Shown: positions 44,325 to 53,115, counted from the stretch's first letter. The stretch: 64,000 bases of DNA from Pleionea litopenaei (GCF_031198435.1 NZ_CP133548.1:1054001-1118000), one strand, 5' to 3'. Program-made: numbers and translations. Notes: generated by a model from the sequence alone, not told the origin.

Positions 44325-45845
44325 ATGAAGAATATCCTCCTTACGACACTTAATGCGAAATTTATCCATGCTAGCCTTGGATTACGCTACCTCTACGCCA
44401 ATATGGCAGAGCTACAACCACAGTGTGAAATGGTTGAATACACGATTAAAACTCGGCCGATTGATATCGTTGAGTCTTTACTAATGCAAGAGCCCAAAAT
44501 CATCGGGTTCGGTGTTTACATTTGGAACATAGAAGAAACACAGCAAGTCGTCGCTCAGTTAAAAGTTCTACGTCCCGACTTAATCATCATCCTTGGCGGA
44601 CCTGAAGTAAGTTACGAAACCGAACAACATCCAATATTCAAGCATTGTGATTACGTGATTACTGGCGCTGCAGACTTAAGCTTTCCACAACTGTGCAGAG
44701 ATATTTTGAATCAACGCAAACCGGTAGAGAAAATTATTCGCTCAAAAGCTCTAAAATTGGCGGATATTCAATTTCCTTACTCCTATTACACACAAGAAGA
44801 TTTAGCTCATCGCTTAATCTATGTAGAAGCTTCTCGAGGATGTCCGTTTAAATGTGAGTTCTGTTTGTCTGCATTAGACAAAACCAGTTATCCATTTGAG
44901 CTAGAATCTTTTCTAGAACAAATGCAGCGACTTTACGATAAAGGCGCAAGACATTTTAAATTTGTAGACCGAACGTTTAATTTAAAGGTCAAAACCACGC
45001 TAACTATTTTAGATTTTTTCTTAGCTCGAATGAGTGATGATCTTTTTTTACATTTTGAGGTTATTCCAGATCACCTACCCGATGCACTAAAAGAAAAGCT
45101 CAAATTATTCCCTGCCGGTAGTCTGCAGTTTGAAGTTGGCATACAAACCTTTAATCCAGACGTACAATCTTTGATCAGTCGCAAACAAAATAATGAAAAA
45201 TCAAAAGCCAATTTGCAATGGTTACGCCACAACACAACCGCTCATATTCATGCCGATTTAATATTCGGCTTACCCGGCGAAACGATTGACAGTTTTGAAG
45301 ACAGTTTCAATCAGCTCTATCAATGCGAGCCACATGAGATTCAAATGGGTATCTTAAAGCGTTTAAAAGGCAGTCCCATCATTAGGCATACAGAAGAGTT
45401 CGAATTACGCTTCAATCCATTACCGCCCTATAACATTCTGACCACGAGTACAGTGGACTTTATGACCATGCAAAGAATGAATCGCTTTGCTCGTTATTGG
45501 GATATGATTGGTAATTCTGGGCGCTTCAGTGCGACACTTCCTGTTTTACTTGGTAACAACCCTTTTGCGCGTTTTTTAAAGTTAGCCGACTGGCTATTTG
45601 AAAAAACCCAACAGACTCATCAAATTAATTTAAAACGACTTTTCGAACTGTTGCTAGGTTGCGACGAGATTTTCCCAGAACTTGATTTCGAACATTATCG
45701 ACCTTTATTAGAGCAAGATTATGTAAAAACGAAACTCAAAGGTAGGTTGCAAACTGAGCGGTTAACAGAACAACGTCATACGCAGCATAAACGTTCTATA
45801 CGTCAACAACGACACTTAGCGGAAAAAGGAACCAACGCACCATGA
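44325..45845 (+). CDS. B12-binding radical SAM protein, DUF4080 type
   Basis: A cobalamin-binding fold at the N-terminus (NILLTTLNAKFIHASLGLRYLYANM, IILGGPEVSYE) precedes a radical SAM core with RGCPFKCEFCLSALDK. A C-terminal DUF4080 region includes the GLPGETIDSFEDSF motif. The B12 base-off histidine is not evident, so cobalamin use is uncertain. Substrate unknown. The ATG at 44325 (MKNILLTTLN) fits better than the TTG at 44316. The stop overlaps the next start (ATGA). Confidence 0.85.
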   Translation: MKNILLTTLNAKFIHASLGLRYLYANMAELQPQCEMVEYTIKTRPIDIVESLLMQEPKIIGFGVYIWNIEETQQVVAQLKVLRPDLIIILGGPEVSYETEQHPIFKHCDYVITGAADLSFPQLCRDILNQRKPVEKIIRSKALKLADIQFPYSYYTQEDLAHRLIYVEASRGCPFKCEFCLSALDKTSYPFELESFLEQMQRLYDKGARHFKFVDRTFNLKVKTTLTILDFFLARMSDDLFLHFEVIPDHLPDALKEKLKLFPAGSLQFEVGIQTFNPDVQSLISRKQNNEKSKANLQWLRHNTTAHIHADLIFGLPGETIDSFEDSFNQLYQCEPHEIQMGILKRLKGSPIIRHTEEFELRFNPLPPYNILTTSTVDFMTMQRMNRFARYWDMIGNSGRFSATLPVLLGNNPFARFLKLADWLFEKTQQTHQINLKRLFELLLGCDEIFPELDFEHYRPLLEQDYVKTKLKGRLQTERLTEQRHTQHKRSIRQQRHLAEKGTNAP

Positions 45846-47314
45846 CTATCGACTCCATTGCTTTTAATGCAATGATTTATCTGGCATTTGCATTTGCGGT
45901 GTTACTCACTCTTTTGGTAGTAGTAGCTATCGTCCTTTATATCATAGACATAACACAAACTCGCCACACCATAAGACGAAACTACCCGCTTATAGGTCGG
46001 TTCCGCTATTGGTTTGAACACCTCGGAGAGTTCTTTAGGCAGTACTTTTTTGCAATGGATCGAGAAGAACTACCCTTTAACAGAAGCGAACGAAGCTGGG
46101 TTTATCGCGCAGCGAAAAACGAAAACCGAACAATCGCGTTTGGCTCAACTAGAGATTTAACCGAGCCTGGCACCATCATTTTTATGAATTCAGCATTCCC
46201 AACTCTCGAAGAAGATGCAACAGAAGCTACGCCACTTCTTATCGGACCTTATTGTCAATCGCCCTACACCGCAAAGCGATTTTTTAATGTTTCAGGAATG
46301 AGCTATGGCGCCTTATCGAAACCAGCTATAACGGCTCTGTCAAAAGGCGCGAAAGAAGCTGGTTGCTGGTTGAATACAGGAGAAGGTGGATTATCTGAAC
46401 ATCACCTTGCTGGCGGCTGTGACATTGTGATGCAGATCGGAACCGCGAAATACGGTGTTCGCAATGAAGAAGGACACTTAAGCGATGAAAAACTCAAGGA
46501 AGTCGCAGCAATCGATCAGGTAAAAATGTTTGAGCTAAAGCTGTCTCAGGGCGCTAAACCCGGAAAAGGAGGCATTTTACCCGCTGAAAAAGTAACCTCT
46601 GAAATTGCTAAAATTCGAGGCATTGCAGAAGGGAAAGCGTCAATATCGCCCAATGCTCACCCAGAAATCAAAAGCCCCGATGACTTGCTCGATATGATCA
46701 ACCATATTCGCGACGTAACGGGTAAGCCGGTTGGATTTAAAGCGGTTCTTGGTGACTTAACTTGGGTTGTTCAACTGTTTGAGTCGATTAATCAGCGTGG
46801 CATTGAGTCAGCTCCTGATTTCATTACACTTGACAGTGCTGACGGTGGTACTGGTGCTGCTCCGCAACCGCTAATGGACTACATGGGTTTAACCATCCGA
46901 GAAAGTTTACCTTGGTTAGTAAAAACGCTCACCGAATTTGGATTAAGAGACCGTATTAAAGTAATCACCTCTGGAAAAATGATTACCCCCTCTCGAGTCG
47001 CTTGGGCGTTATGCATCGGCGCAGACTTTGTTGTTTCGGCTCGTGGATTTATGTTTTCACTCGGTTGTATTCAAGCTTTACAGTGCAACAAAAATACTTG
47101 CCCAACCGGCATAACCACTCACAATAAAAAGCTACAAAAAGGTCTCAATGTTTTAGAAAAGGCTAAGCGTGTGGCGAGCTATCATCGATACATTGAATAC
47201 GATGTGGGAATGATTGCTCATTCTTGCGGTGTCAGTGACCCTCGAAAGTTGACACACAAACACATTCGCATTGTTCAAGACAATGGAACCTCTTTGCCGG
47301 TTGATGAGCTTTAA
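45842..47314 (+). CDS. Membrane-anchored FMN-binding glutamate synthase-like protein
   Basis: An N-terminal membrane helix (about 10-36) is followed by a GltB-type FMN barrel: NVSGMSYGALSKPAITALSKGAKEAG, TGEGGLSEHHL, SADGGTGAAPQPLMDYMG and RGFMFSLGCIQALQCNKNTCPTGITTHN. The last motif holds cysteines that bind the 3Fe-4S cluster in glutamate synthase. It lacks the glutaminase domain, so it is not a standard GOGAT. Its partner and substrate are unknown. Its start overlaps the DUF4080 gene, suggesting a joint function. Confidence 0.85.
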   Translation: MTIDSIAFNAMIYLAFAFAVLLTLLVVVAIVLYIIDITQTRHTIRRNYPLIGRFRYWFEHLGEFFRQYFFAMDREELPFNRSERSWVYRAAKNENRTIAFGSTRDLTEPGTIIFMNSAFPTLEEDATEATPLLIGPYCQSPYTAKRFFNVSGMSYGALSKPAITALSKGAKEAGCWLNTGEGGLSEHHLAGGCDIVMQIGTAKYGVRNEEGHLSDEKLKEVAAIDQVKMFELKLSQGAKPGKGGILPAEKVTSEIAKIRGIAEGKASISPNAHPEIKSPDDLLDMINHIRDVTGKPVGFKAVLGDLTWVVQLFESINQRGIESAPDFITLDSADGGTGAAPQPLMDYMGLTIRESLPWLVKTLTEFGLRDRIKVITSGKMITPSRVAWALCIGADFVVSARGFMFSLGCIQALQCNKNTCPTGITTHNKKLQKGLNVLEKAKRVASYHRYIEYDVGMIAHSCGVSDPRKLTHKHIRIVQDNGTSLPVDEL

Positions 47315-47374
47315 TATCGGACATTCGACGCTGTAGACGTTAACTAAGCAACAGCGAGCTTCAGACTCGACACT

Positions 47375-47965
47375 TTAGTCGGTTTCTAGAGCAAGCTTAT
47401 CTAGGTTTTTGACTTTATAGCCTCTGGTGAATAATTTTTCTATAATTTCGATGGCTTTCGAGTCATCGACTTTTAATTCAAAAATCATATCTTTGCCAGT
47501 ACCTGAAATCTGTCCGTTCCGATCATACAAGTTAAAGAATTGCTCTGAAGCTTGACGGTTATAGCTTTGTAAAACCTGTTTAATTGCGCCTTCGTGTTGC
47601 CCTGGAAGTAAGACCTTTTTAATCGCACCCGCAAGTTCAGGATGAGGCGTAGCTGAGAAGTCGCTGGGCGCTAAAAACTTTTCTTTTGGCAACGTACTGT
47701 TCCAAATGGGAAGTGGGCAACTAACCTTTTTCCCATAGCTCTCACACTGAATATATTCACCCGTTGGTAAGCTCAGAACAAACCAACGTCGCTCTCCGGA
47801 TGACTGAATCACATGCTGCCAAGCAGTTTGAATCAACTGGCGATGCTCGTCAGCATTTAATGGATTCAACGTTAGTAGCGCACAGGCAAAGAGTAAGCCG
47901 GCAAAAGACCATTTACTGCGACGGAACCCTTCTCTACACTTGCTTGACACTTGACGTTCAATCAC
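47375..47965 (-). CDS. Exported protein of unknown function
   Basis: A 196-residue product with a basic start and a hydrophobic segment (SFAGLLFACALLTLNPLNADE) that looks like a Sec signal. The remainder includes paired cysteines (QCESYGKKVSCPLP) that may form a disulfide and an apparently helical C-terminus. No family is recognised. It lies 20 bp downstream of the glutaredoxin gene on the same strand. Confidence 0.6.
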   Translation of the reverse strand: MIERQVSSKCREGFRRSKWSFAGLLFACALLTLNPLNADEHRQLIQTAWQHVIQSSGERRWFVLSLPTGEYIQCESYGKKVSCPLPIWNSTLPKEKFLAPSDFSATPHPELAGAIKKVLLPGQHEGAIKQVLQSYNRQASEQFFNLYDRNGQISGTGKDMIFELKVDDSKAIEIIEKLFTRGYKVKNLDKLALETD

Positions 47966-47985
47966 GATGGCAGCTCCAACTCTAA

Positions 47986-48228
47986 TTATTGTTGTTTTAA
48001 GTATTGAATGATATCCATGCTTTCATACAACCAATTAACACTTCCTTCATCGACGGTCTTTAAGCAAGGTACTTGAGTTTTTCCACCACCCGCCATTAGC
48101 TCGTTACGGAAATCCATATTTTCCATAATATTTCTTAATTCAACTTTAACGGATAAATTAGAAAGTTCAGCAAGGACCATTTGACAATAAGGACACGATG
48201 GAAAATAAAACAATTCATAGGTTTTCAT
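47986..48228 (-). CDS. Glutaredoxin-like thiol protein
   Basis: An 80-residue thioredoxin-fold domain with the redox motif CPYC in FYFPSCPYCQMVL and the cis-proline region TQVPCLKT. It resembles monomeric glutaredoxins or the N-terminal domain of glutathione transferases. It probably reduces disulfides with glutathione in the cytoplasm. The following gene encodes an exported protein with two cysteines, an interesting but unproven link. Confidence 0.85.
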   Translation of the reverse strand: MKTYELFYFPSCPYCQMVLAELSNLSVKVELRNIMENMDFRNELMAGGGKTQVPCLKTVDEGSVNWLYESMDIIQYLKQQ

Positions 48229-48322
48229 ATTCAGATATCTTCTAGTTAAATTTTTCAGTGATCTTGCTAGCTTTACATCGACATGTCAATCACCTAGAAA
48301 GCCTGATTTCACACGAGTTAAG

Positions 48323-48853
48323 CTACTGTATTAACTCTACCTCTGAGAGCAATAATTCGCCGGACTGCCAAGCCAAAAACTGTGCCGAAGAGACATAAAA
48401 TAGTTGCCCACGAGTGTCTGGCCGACCTTTTAATATGAAATCTTTAATTCGTTTATTTTTCCGATGTCGCCGAGCCAGTTGCACTAAAGAATCGGATTGT
48501 TTGTGCACTAACACCCAGTGGGTTTCAGGAACCGAGAAATTACCGGTAACTTTGGCCTCCCCTCCCAGCCGCGTCACCCAACGCCTCCAATGCGGGCCAT
48601 GCCCTGTCTCATTATGAAGCTCAAAGGCCAACGCATGAGCCACTTCATGGACGAGAGTGTCAATAACGACCGAAAGACTGTTAAGCTGAATGTGATAATG
48701 ACTGATTGCGATACGCTTCTTCAGTGGATAACAAACCCCTGCTCGGCGTTTTGCATGATCGCGGGTGAGCCGCCAACTTTGTAGTACAGAGTAATCTCTT
48801 TGTAGCTCATTGAACTTTTCTTGAACAGCACTAAAACTCAAGGCAACACTCAC
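48323..48853 (-). CDS. SprT-family zinc metalloprotease domain protein
   Basis: The SprT signature is VIDTLVHEVAHALAFELHNETGHGPHWRRWVTRLGG, with the zinc histidines in HEVAH and a later GHGPHW. The C-terminus is basic. The start is uncertain. The frame continues upstream to an ATG at 48958, but the added residues (rich in Cys and hydrophobics) do not look like SprT. The GTG at 48853 is offered as a more likely start, without a clear ribosome site. Confidence 0.75.
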   Translation of the reverse strand: MSVALSFSAVQEKFNELQRDYSVLQSWRLTRDHAKRRAGVCYPLKKRIAISHYHIQLNSLSVVIDTLVHEVAHALAFELHNETGHGPHWRRWVTRLGGEAKVTGNFSVPETHWVLVHKQSDSLVQLARRHRKNKRIKDFILKGRPDTRGQLFYVSSAQFLAWQSGELLLSEVELIQ

Positions 48854-49000
48854 TATAGAAAACAATAGGGCGCAGTTTAGGCATTCTGTTGGTTTGGCGC
48901 AACACTGATGGTTTAGTGCAAAAATGATGCACCTTGAAATACACCCTTCCCAAAACATTCAAGGTTACCCATTATTCGGGAAGTCTCTATTTGGAATACT

Positions 49001-49599
49001 CTTCATTCGGGGCACTCACTCGTCGGGATTATTCGTCCCATCCTTGGGACTCACCCTTCCTTCGTCAGGGCCAACGTATTCACGTTGTTCAAAAGTGCTC
49101 CCGGCACTTTTGTCGAACCTAAGGGTTCAAATCTTATCCGCTCTCGCAAATAAAAAAGCCCCTTTATAAGGGGCTTTATTCTATTCATTCTAACCTTACG
49201 CTAACTTTCCGTTCTTCCTTCAGTGCATCTCACCAATCGGGATTATTCGTCCCATCCATGGGACTCACCCTTCCTTCGTCAGGGCCAACGTATTCACGTT
49301 GTTCAAAAGTGCTCCCGGCACTTTTGTCGAACCTAAGGGTTCAAATCTTATCCGCTCTCGCAAATAAAAAAGCCCCTTTATAAGGGGCTTTTTTCTATTC
49401 ATTCTAACCTTACGCTAACTTTCCGTTCTTCCTTCAGTGCATCTCACCAATCGGGATTATTCGTCCCATCCATGGGACTCACCCTTCCTTCGTCAGGGCC
49501 AACGTATTCACGTTGTTCAAAAGTGCTCCCGGCACTTTTGTCGAACCTAAGGGTTCAAATCTTATCCGCTCTCGCAAATAAAAAAGCCCCTTTATAAGG
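49001..49599. repeat. tRNA-Ser-associated 214-bp repeats, left block (units 1-3)
   Basis: Units begin (at CGGGATTATTCG) at 49024, 49238 and 49452, 214 bp apart. Each carries, in order: a GGGA/TCCC arm pair, hairpin CAACGT/ACGTTG, hairpin CAAAAGTGC/GCACTTTTG, hairpin GAACC/GGTTC and a terminator-like AAAAAAGCCCC/GGGGCTTT. Unit 1 has the variant front TTCGGGGCACTCACTCGT; units 2-3 have CATCTCACC, which equals the first bases of tRNA-Ser in reverse. Unit 3 is interrupted in its terminator by the IS. Confidence 0.96.
49590..49599. repeat. Left target-site duplication of the IS4-type element
   Basis: CTTTATAAGG, repeated at 51031-51040. Without the element the two halves restore a normal repeat-unit terminator. 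Confidence 0.93.
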
Positions 49600-49608
49600 C
49601 AACGTAGT

Positions 49609-50946
49609 TCACTTAAGCGGAGCTGCCTTGCGATTAACAGGATATCGGGTCTTTGATATTTTTACCGCCCTAGGCCGATTAGGCTTAGGGCGTTTGTCTA
49701 TAAAAAGGATAGACAAGTCGCCACGCAGACTTTTCAGACGCTTTGGCGTATTACCCGGAGACACCGCTTTACTCATCACTTTTAGTTGACTCGCAATGAA
49801 CTGACAAGCGTACTTAAAACTGATTTCGTTGGGCATTCGACCATGCTCTACTGCTGCTTGGCTGGCTTCTCGTCTCACCAAGTTATAACCAAGTAATAGC
49901 CCCCATAACTCTTGATAGACAAGCTCGACCGTCTTACTTCTCAACACCAAAGCATTGTGTTGCATCGAACTTTTTATGTCTCGATACCCCAATTCAATTT
50001 CCCATCTTTCGTGATAAAGCTCGGCGACGGATTTTGCATCGTAGTCTTCCCTAGACAGGGACGTAAACACGGTTTTCTGCTTACCCGCAACTTGATAGGT
50101 GACTGCTCTGACTTTCCATTTCTCAGGTAGGTTAGGATTCTTCTTGCGTGCCTGTGGAGAGACTTTCATTTCAACCAGCATGTCATCGCTCTCTTTCTCA
50201 TCCAGAAGTGTGTATTTCACCCCTTTCTTTGCAGGTAACAACCAATGTCTGTTCGAGCCACTATTTTGGAGAGAAAGCAGTAAGTCTGCGCCATAAAACC
50301 CCTTATCTAATAAGGTTACAGAGTTATCAGGTAGGGAGTTAATAAAGGGCATAGCAAGGGCAATTTCTCCACGACGATATGGGCTTATGGCTGCATCCAC
50401 AATAACATGGGAGCGAACATTCATCATGGTGACCACCCTTAATACCGGATGAGGTGTCTGCCTGTCACTAGATGTATTACCTGAACCAAAATGTTCTCTT
50501 AGTTCCGGTGTATCAGCGGTCCGAAAAAGAGCACCATCAACAGCAAAGACTTGTAAACCTTGCCAAGTATCTTCAGGGTAACGTTCTAGACCCCAAGTGT
50601 GACCACATTGCCTAAACAGCCATTCCGGAGCGGCTTTACCAAGACGTTGTCTTGCTTGCGTTAGAGCACTTTTTGCTAACAACTCCTCATCAGCCAGTCC
50701 TTCTGCACAGACATTCATTCGCCGGGCTACTTCTGCAATAGGCTCATTGCGGAAGAACGCCATCCCGACAATGAGCCAAAGAACCATATCACTAGGTAAA
50801 CGACGTCGGCGAATAGTCGCTTTATCGGAAAGTGTTGCCGCTTTGGCAATCCACTCATCAGGAATATGCTCAGAGAAAGTGGTTAACTGAGCGACATCAA
50901 CGGGACTTTCTTCAAGAAAGTCGGCAAAACAGTTTTGGATAGACAT
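49609..50946 (-). CDS. IS4-family transposase
   Basis: A 445-residue DDE transposase. The acidic residues are in VFAVDGALFRT, TLLDKGFYGADLL and the IS4 signature YHERWEIELGYRDIK (the Y-x2-R-x3-E-x6-K pattern). The frame is intact and ends 9 bp inside the left tip. It cuts and pastes the element using the flanking inverted repeats. A hairpin with a T-run sits just before its start codon. Confidence 0.95.
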   Translation of the reverse strand: MSIQNCFADFLEESPVDVAQLTTFSEHIPDEWIAKAATLSDKATIRRRRLPSDMVLWLIVGMAFFRNEPIAEVARRMNVCAEGLADEELLAKSALTQARQRLGKAAPEWLFRQCGHTWGLERYPEDTWQGLQVFAVDGALFRTADTPELREHFGSGNTSSDRQTPHPVLRVVTMMNVRSHVIVDAAISPYRRGEIALAMPFINSLPDNSVTLLDKGFYGADLLLSLQNSGSNRHWLLPAKKGVKYTLLDEKESDDMLVEMKVSPQARKKNPNLPEKWKVRAVTYQVAGKQKTVFTSLSREDYDAKSVAELYHERWEIELGYRDIKSSMQHNALVLRSKTVELVYQELWGLLLGYNLVRREASQAAVEHGRMPNEISFKYACQFIASQLKVMSKAVSPGNTPKRLKSLRGDLSILFIDKRPKPNRPRAVKISKTRYPVNRKAAPLK

Positions 50947-50948
50947 AA

Positions 50949-50981
50949 AAAAATCGGAAACCTATAAACAGGTTTCCGATT
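50949..50981 (-). terminator. Stem-loop guarding the transposase start
   Basis: A perfect 12-bp stem (AATCGGAAACCT / AGGTTTCCGATT, loop of 6) is followed on the minus strand by a T7 run and then by the transposase ATG. It should stop read-through from outside promoters. A second hairpin GGATCGG/CCGATCC lies at 50996-51013. Confidence 0.8.
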
Positions 50982-51030
50982 GTCTCTCATCAGAAGGATC
51001 GGTCAACCGATCCTTATCTGATCTACATTG

Positions 51031-51690
51031 CTTTATAAGGGGCTTTTTTCTATTCATTCTAACCTTACGCTAACTTTCCGTTCTTCCTTCAGTGCATCTC
51101 ACCAATCGGGATTATTCGTCCCATCCATGGGACTCACCCTTCCTTCGTCAGGGCCAACGTATTCACGTTGTTCAAAAGTGCTCCCGGCACTTTTGTCGAA
51201 CCTAAGGGTTCAAATCTTATCCGCTCTCGCAAATAAAAAAGCCCCTTAATAAGGGGCTTTATTTATTCATTCTAACCTAACGCTGACTTCCCGTTCTTCA
51301 TTCGGGGCACTCACTCGTCGGGATTATTCGTCCCATCCTTGGGACTCACCCTTCCTTCGTCAGGGCCAACGTATTCACGTTGTTCAAAAGTGCTCCCGGC
51401 ACTTTTGTCGAACCTAAGGGTTCAAATCTTATCCGCTCTCGCAAATAAAAAAGCCCCTTTATAAGGGGCTTTATTCTATTCATTCTAATCTTACGCTAAC
51501 TTTCCGTTCTTCCTTCAGTGCATCTCACCAATCGGGATTATTCGTCCCATCCATGGGACTCACCCTTCCTTCGTCAGGGCCAACGTATTCACGTTGTTCA
51601 AAAGTGCTCCCGGCACTTTTGTCGAACCTAAGGGTTCAAATCTTATCCGCTCTCGCAAATAAAAAAGCCCCTTGATAAGGGGCTTTATTT
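51031..51690. repeat. tRNA-Ser-associated 214-bp repeats, right block (units 4-6)
   Basis: Unit starts are 51107, 51319 and 51533 (212-214 bp). With the IS and one target copy removed, unit 3 to unit 4 is also exactly 214 bp. Unit 5 has the variant front seen in unit 1; units 4 and 6 carry CATCTCACC. The block ends in a terminator directly downstream of tRNA-Ser. Near identity of units suggests ongoing gene conversion or recent amplification. Confidence 0.96.
51664..51690 (-). terminator. Terminator directly after tRNA-Ser
   Basis: AAAGCCCCTTATCAAGGGGCTTT with an A-run on the far side forms a T-run on the minus strand. It is the sixth copy of the repeat-unit terminator and probably the main stop for the tRNA transcript. 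Confidence 0.8.
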
Positions 51691-51693
51691 ATT

Positions 51694-51784
51694 TGGCGGT
51701 GAGAGAGGGATTCGAACCCTCGATACGCTATTAACGTATACACGCTTTCCAGGCGTGCGCCTTCAACCACTCGGCCATCTCACC
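51694..51784 (-). tRNA. tRNA-Ser (anticodon GGA)
   Basis: Read on the minus strand: acceptor GGTGAGA pairs with TCTCACC, the D arm is GGCCGAGTGGTTGAAGGC, and the anticodon stem CACGC/GCGTG holds loop CTGGAAA (GGA). A long variable arm and GGGTTCGAATCCC T-arm follow; G73 and an encoded CCA end it at 51694. It decodes UCC and UCU. The class II variable arm confirms serine. Confidence 0.97.
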
Positions 51785-51828
51785 AAATTTTCGTGCAGTC
51801 TATAACCGCCTACCGCGCGAGGGCCGTA

Positions 51829-51857
51829 ACTATAGGCAATTACAGACCTTTTGACAA
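51829..51857 (-). promoter_or_regulatory. Sigma-70 promoter of tRNA-Ser
   Basis: On the minus strand, TTGTCA (51852-51857), a 17-bp spacer and TATAGT (51829-51834), followed by a GC-rich stretch (GGCCCTCGCGCGG) typical of stringently controlled stable RNA promoters. The leader is about 38 bases. Confidence 0.75.
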
Positions 51858-51972
51858 TCCTTTAGCAATTCTAATCAGAGAATTTTCTAAAATTTACTTG
51901 GCTACAGCGCTCATTTAGCTAAACTAACAACAACCATCGAATCCAACAACAGCAAAAATTAAAGGTAATTTC

Positions 51973-53103
51973 GTGGATATTAAATTATTGCTTCGTCTAA
52001 TGGCTGAGCGCTCAGCATCTGACCTGTTTTTTAGTACTGGCGCGCCTCCTCATATGAAAATTGAGGGAGTTGCTACTCCTATGGGGCAAGGACCTCTGCC
52101 TCCAGGGGCAATTAAGGACATCGCTTATAAGTTAATGGATGAGCAACAAATAAGAGAGTTTGAAGAAGAATGGGAACTCAACTTCGCGATATCTGTTGAA
52201 GACATTGGTCGTTTTCGCGTCAATGTTTTCATGCAGCGTGGCGAAGTTGGTATGGTTATGCGCCATATCAAATCAGACATTCCTTCATTAGAACAATTGA
52301 ATCTCCCTGACCCGCTAAAAGAGTTGGTGATGGGGCGCAGTGGCCTCGTGCTGGTGTGCGGGCCGACGGGCTCAGGTAAGTCTACATCATTGGCGGCAAT
52401 GATCGACTATCGAAACAACCGTGACACGAGTCATATCTTGACGATTGAAGATCCAATTGAGTTTTTGCACCCTCATAAAATGTCAATCATCGATCAACGT
52501 GAAATTGGTGTTGATACCAAGAATTACCACAATGCCCTCAAAAATGCGATGCGGGAAGCCCCCGATGTCATACTCATAGGCGAGATTCGAGATCAAGAAG
52601 CAATGGAATACGCCCTCTCCTACGCTCAAACCGGTCACCTTTGTCTCGCGACCATTCACGGAAACAATTCAAAGCAAGTGCTTGAGCGAATTCGCAACCT
52701 GTTTCCTGCTGATATGCGTGGCAATGTCATGAAAGAGTTGTCGAGCGTATTAAATGGTATCGTTTCACAACGCTTAGTTAGAAGTACGTCTGGCCAACGC
52801 ATCGCCGCTCATGAAATCTTAATGAAAGCACCCGATTTGGTTGAGATTATACAAAAAGGAACCCTTGAAGACTTGCGTAAAGCTATTGAGAACCATCAAA
52901 AAGACGGCATGATGACTTTCGATCAATGCTTGTTCAAACTCTACAAACAAAAGCTAATAACACGCGACGATGCCTTACACTTTGCAGAGTCGAAAACAGA
53001 TTTGAACTTAAAAATGCGTCTTGCAGAATCAGGCAGAGCGACAGCACCGACAGCAAAGAAAAAGCCAGGTGGGGATGGTCCTAGTTTCAAAACCAAATTG
53101 TAA
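51973..53103 (+). CDS. pilU: Type IV pilus retraction ATPase PilU
   Basis: A secretion ATPase of 376 residues with Walker A GPTGSGKST, the Asp box LTIEDPIEFLHPHK, Walker B VILIGEIRD and the His box GHLCLATIHGNN. The N-terminus (LLRLMAERSASDLFFSTGAPPHMKIEG) and the longer C-terminal tail match PilU rather than PilT. It helps PilT pull back type IV pili. The start is GTG with AAAGGT upstream. No pilT lies beside it in the window. Confidence 0.92.
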   Translation: MDIKLLLRLMAERSASDLFFSTGAPPHMKIEGVATPMGQGPLPPGAIKDIAYKLMDEQQIREFEEEWELNFAISVEDIGRFRVNVFMQRGEVGMVMRHIKSDIPSLEQLNLPDPLKELVMGRSGLVLVCGPTGSGKSTSLAAMIDYRNNRDTSHILTIEDPIEFLHPHKMSIIDQREIGVDTKNYHNALKNAMREAPDVILIGEIRDQEAMEYALSYAQTGHLCLATIHGNNSKQVLERIRNLFPADMRGNVMKELSSVLNGIVSQRLVRSTSGQRIAAHEILMKAPDLVEIIQKGTLEDLRKAIENHQKDGMMTFDQCLFKLYKQKLITRDDALHFAESKTDLNLKMRLAESGRATAPTAKKKPGGDGPSFKTKL

Positions 53104-53115
53104 TATCAACAATGT

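Larger units (their letters stand above)
49600..51030. mobile_element. IS4-family insertion sequence, complete
   Basis: The element is 1431 bp long. Its ends are imperfect inverted repeats (CAACGTAGTTCACTTAAG and, reversed from the right, CAATGTAGATCAGATAAG; 14 of 18 match). It is flanked by a 10-bp target duplication, normal for IS4. It holds one intact transposase gene. Two hairpins inside the right end could block transcription entering from outside. It looks functional and recent. Confidence 0.95.

Noticed and set aside
48854-48958. N-terminal extension of the SprT gene
   Set aside because: The added residues are Cys-rich and hydrophobic, unlike SprT, and no ribosome site supports the ATG at 48958.
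49100-49160. Pseudo-tRNA inside each 214-bp repeat
   Set aside because: A T-arm-like stem (TAAGG-GTTCAAA-TCTTA) is present, but no matching acceptor or anticodon arm could be found in the unit.
51694-51784. tRNA-Ser as an attachment site of an integrated island
   Set aside because: No integrase gene lies beside it and the flanking repeats are tandem units, not att duplications enclosing cargo.
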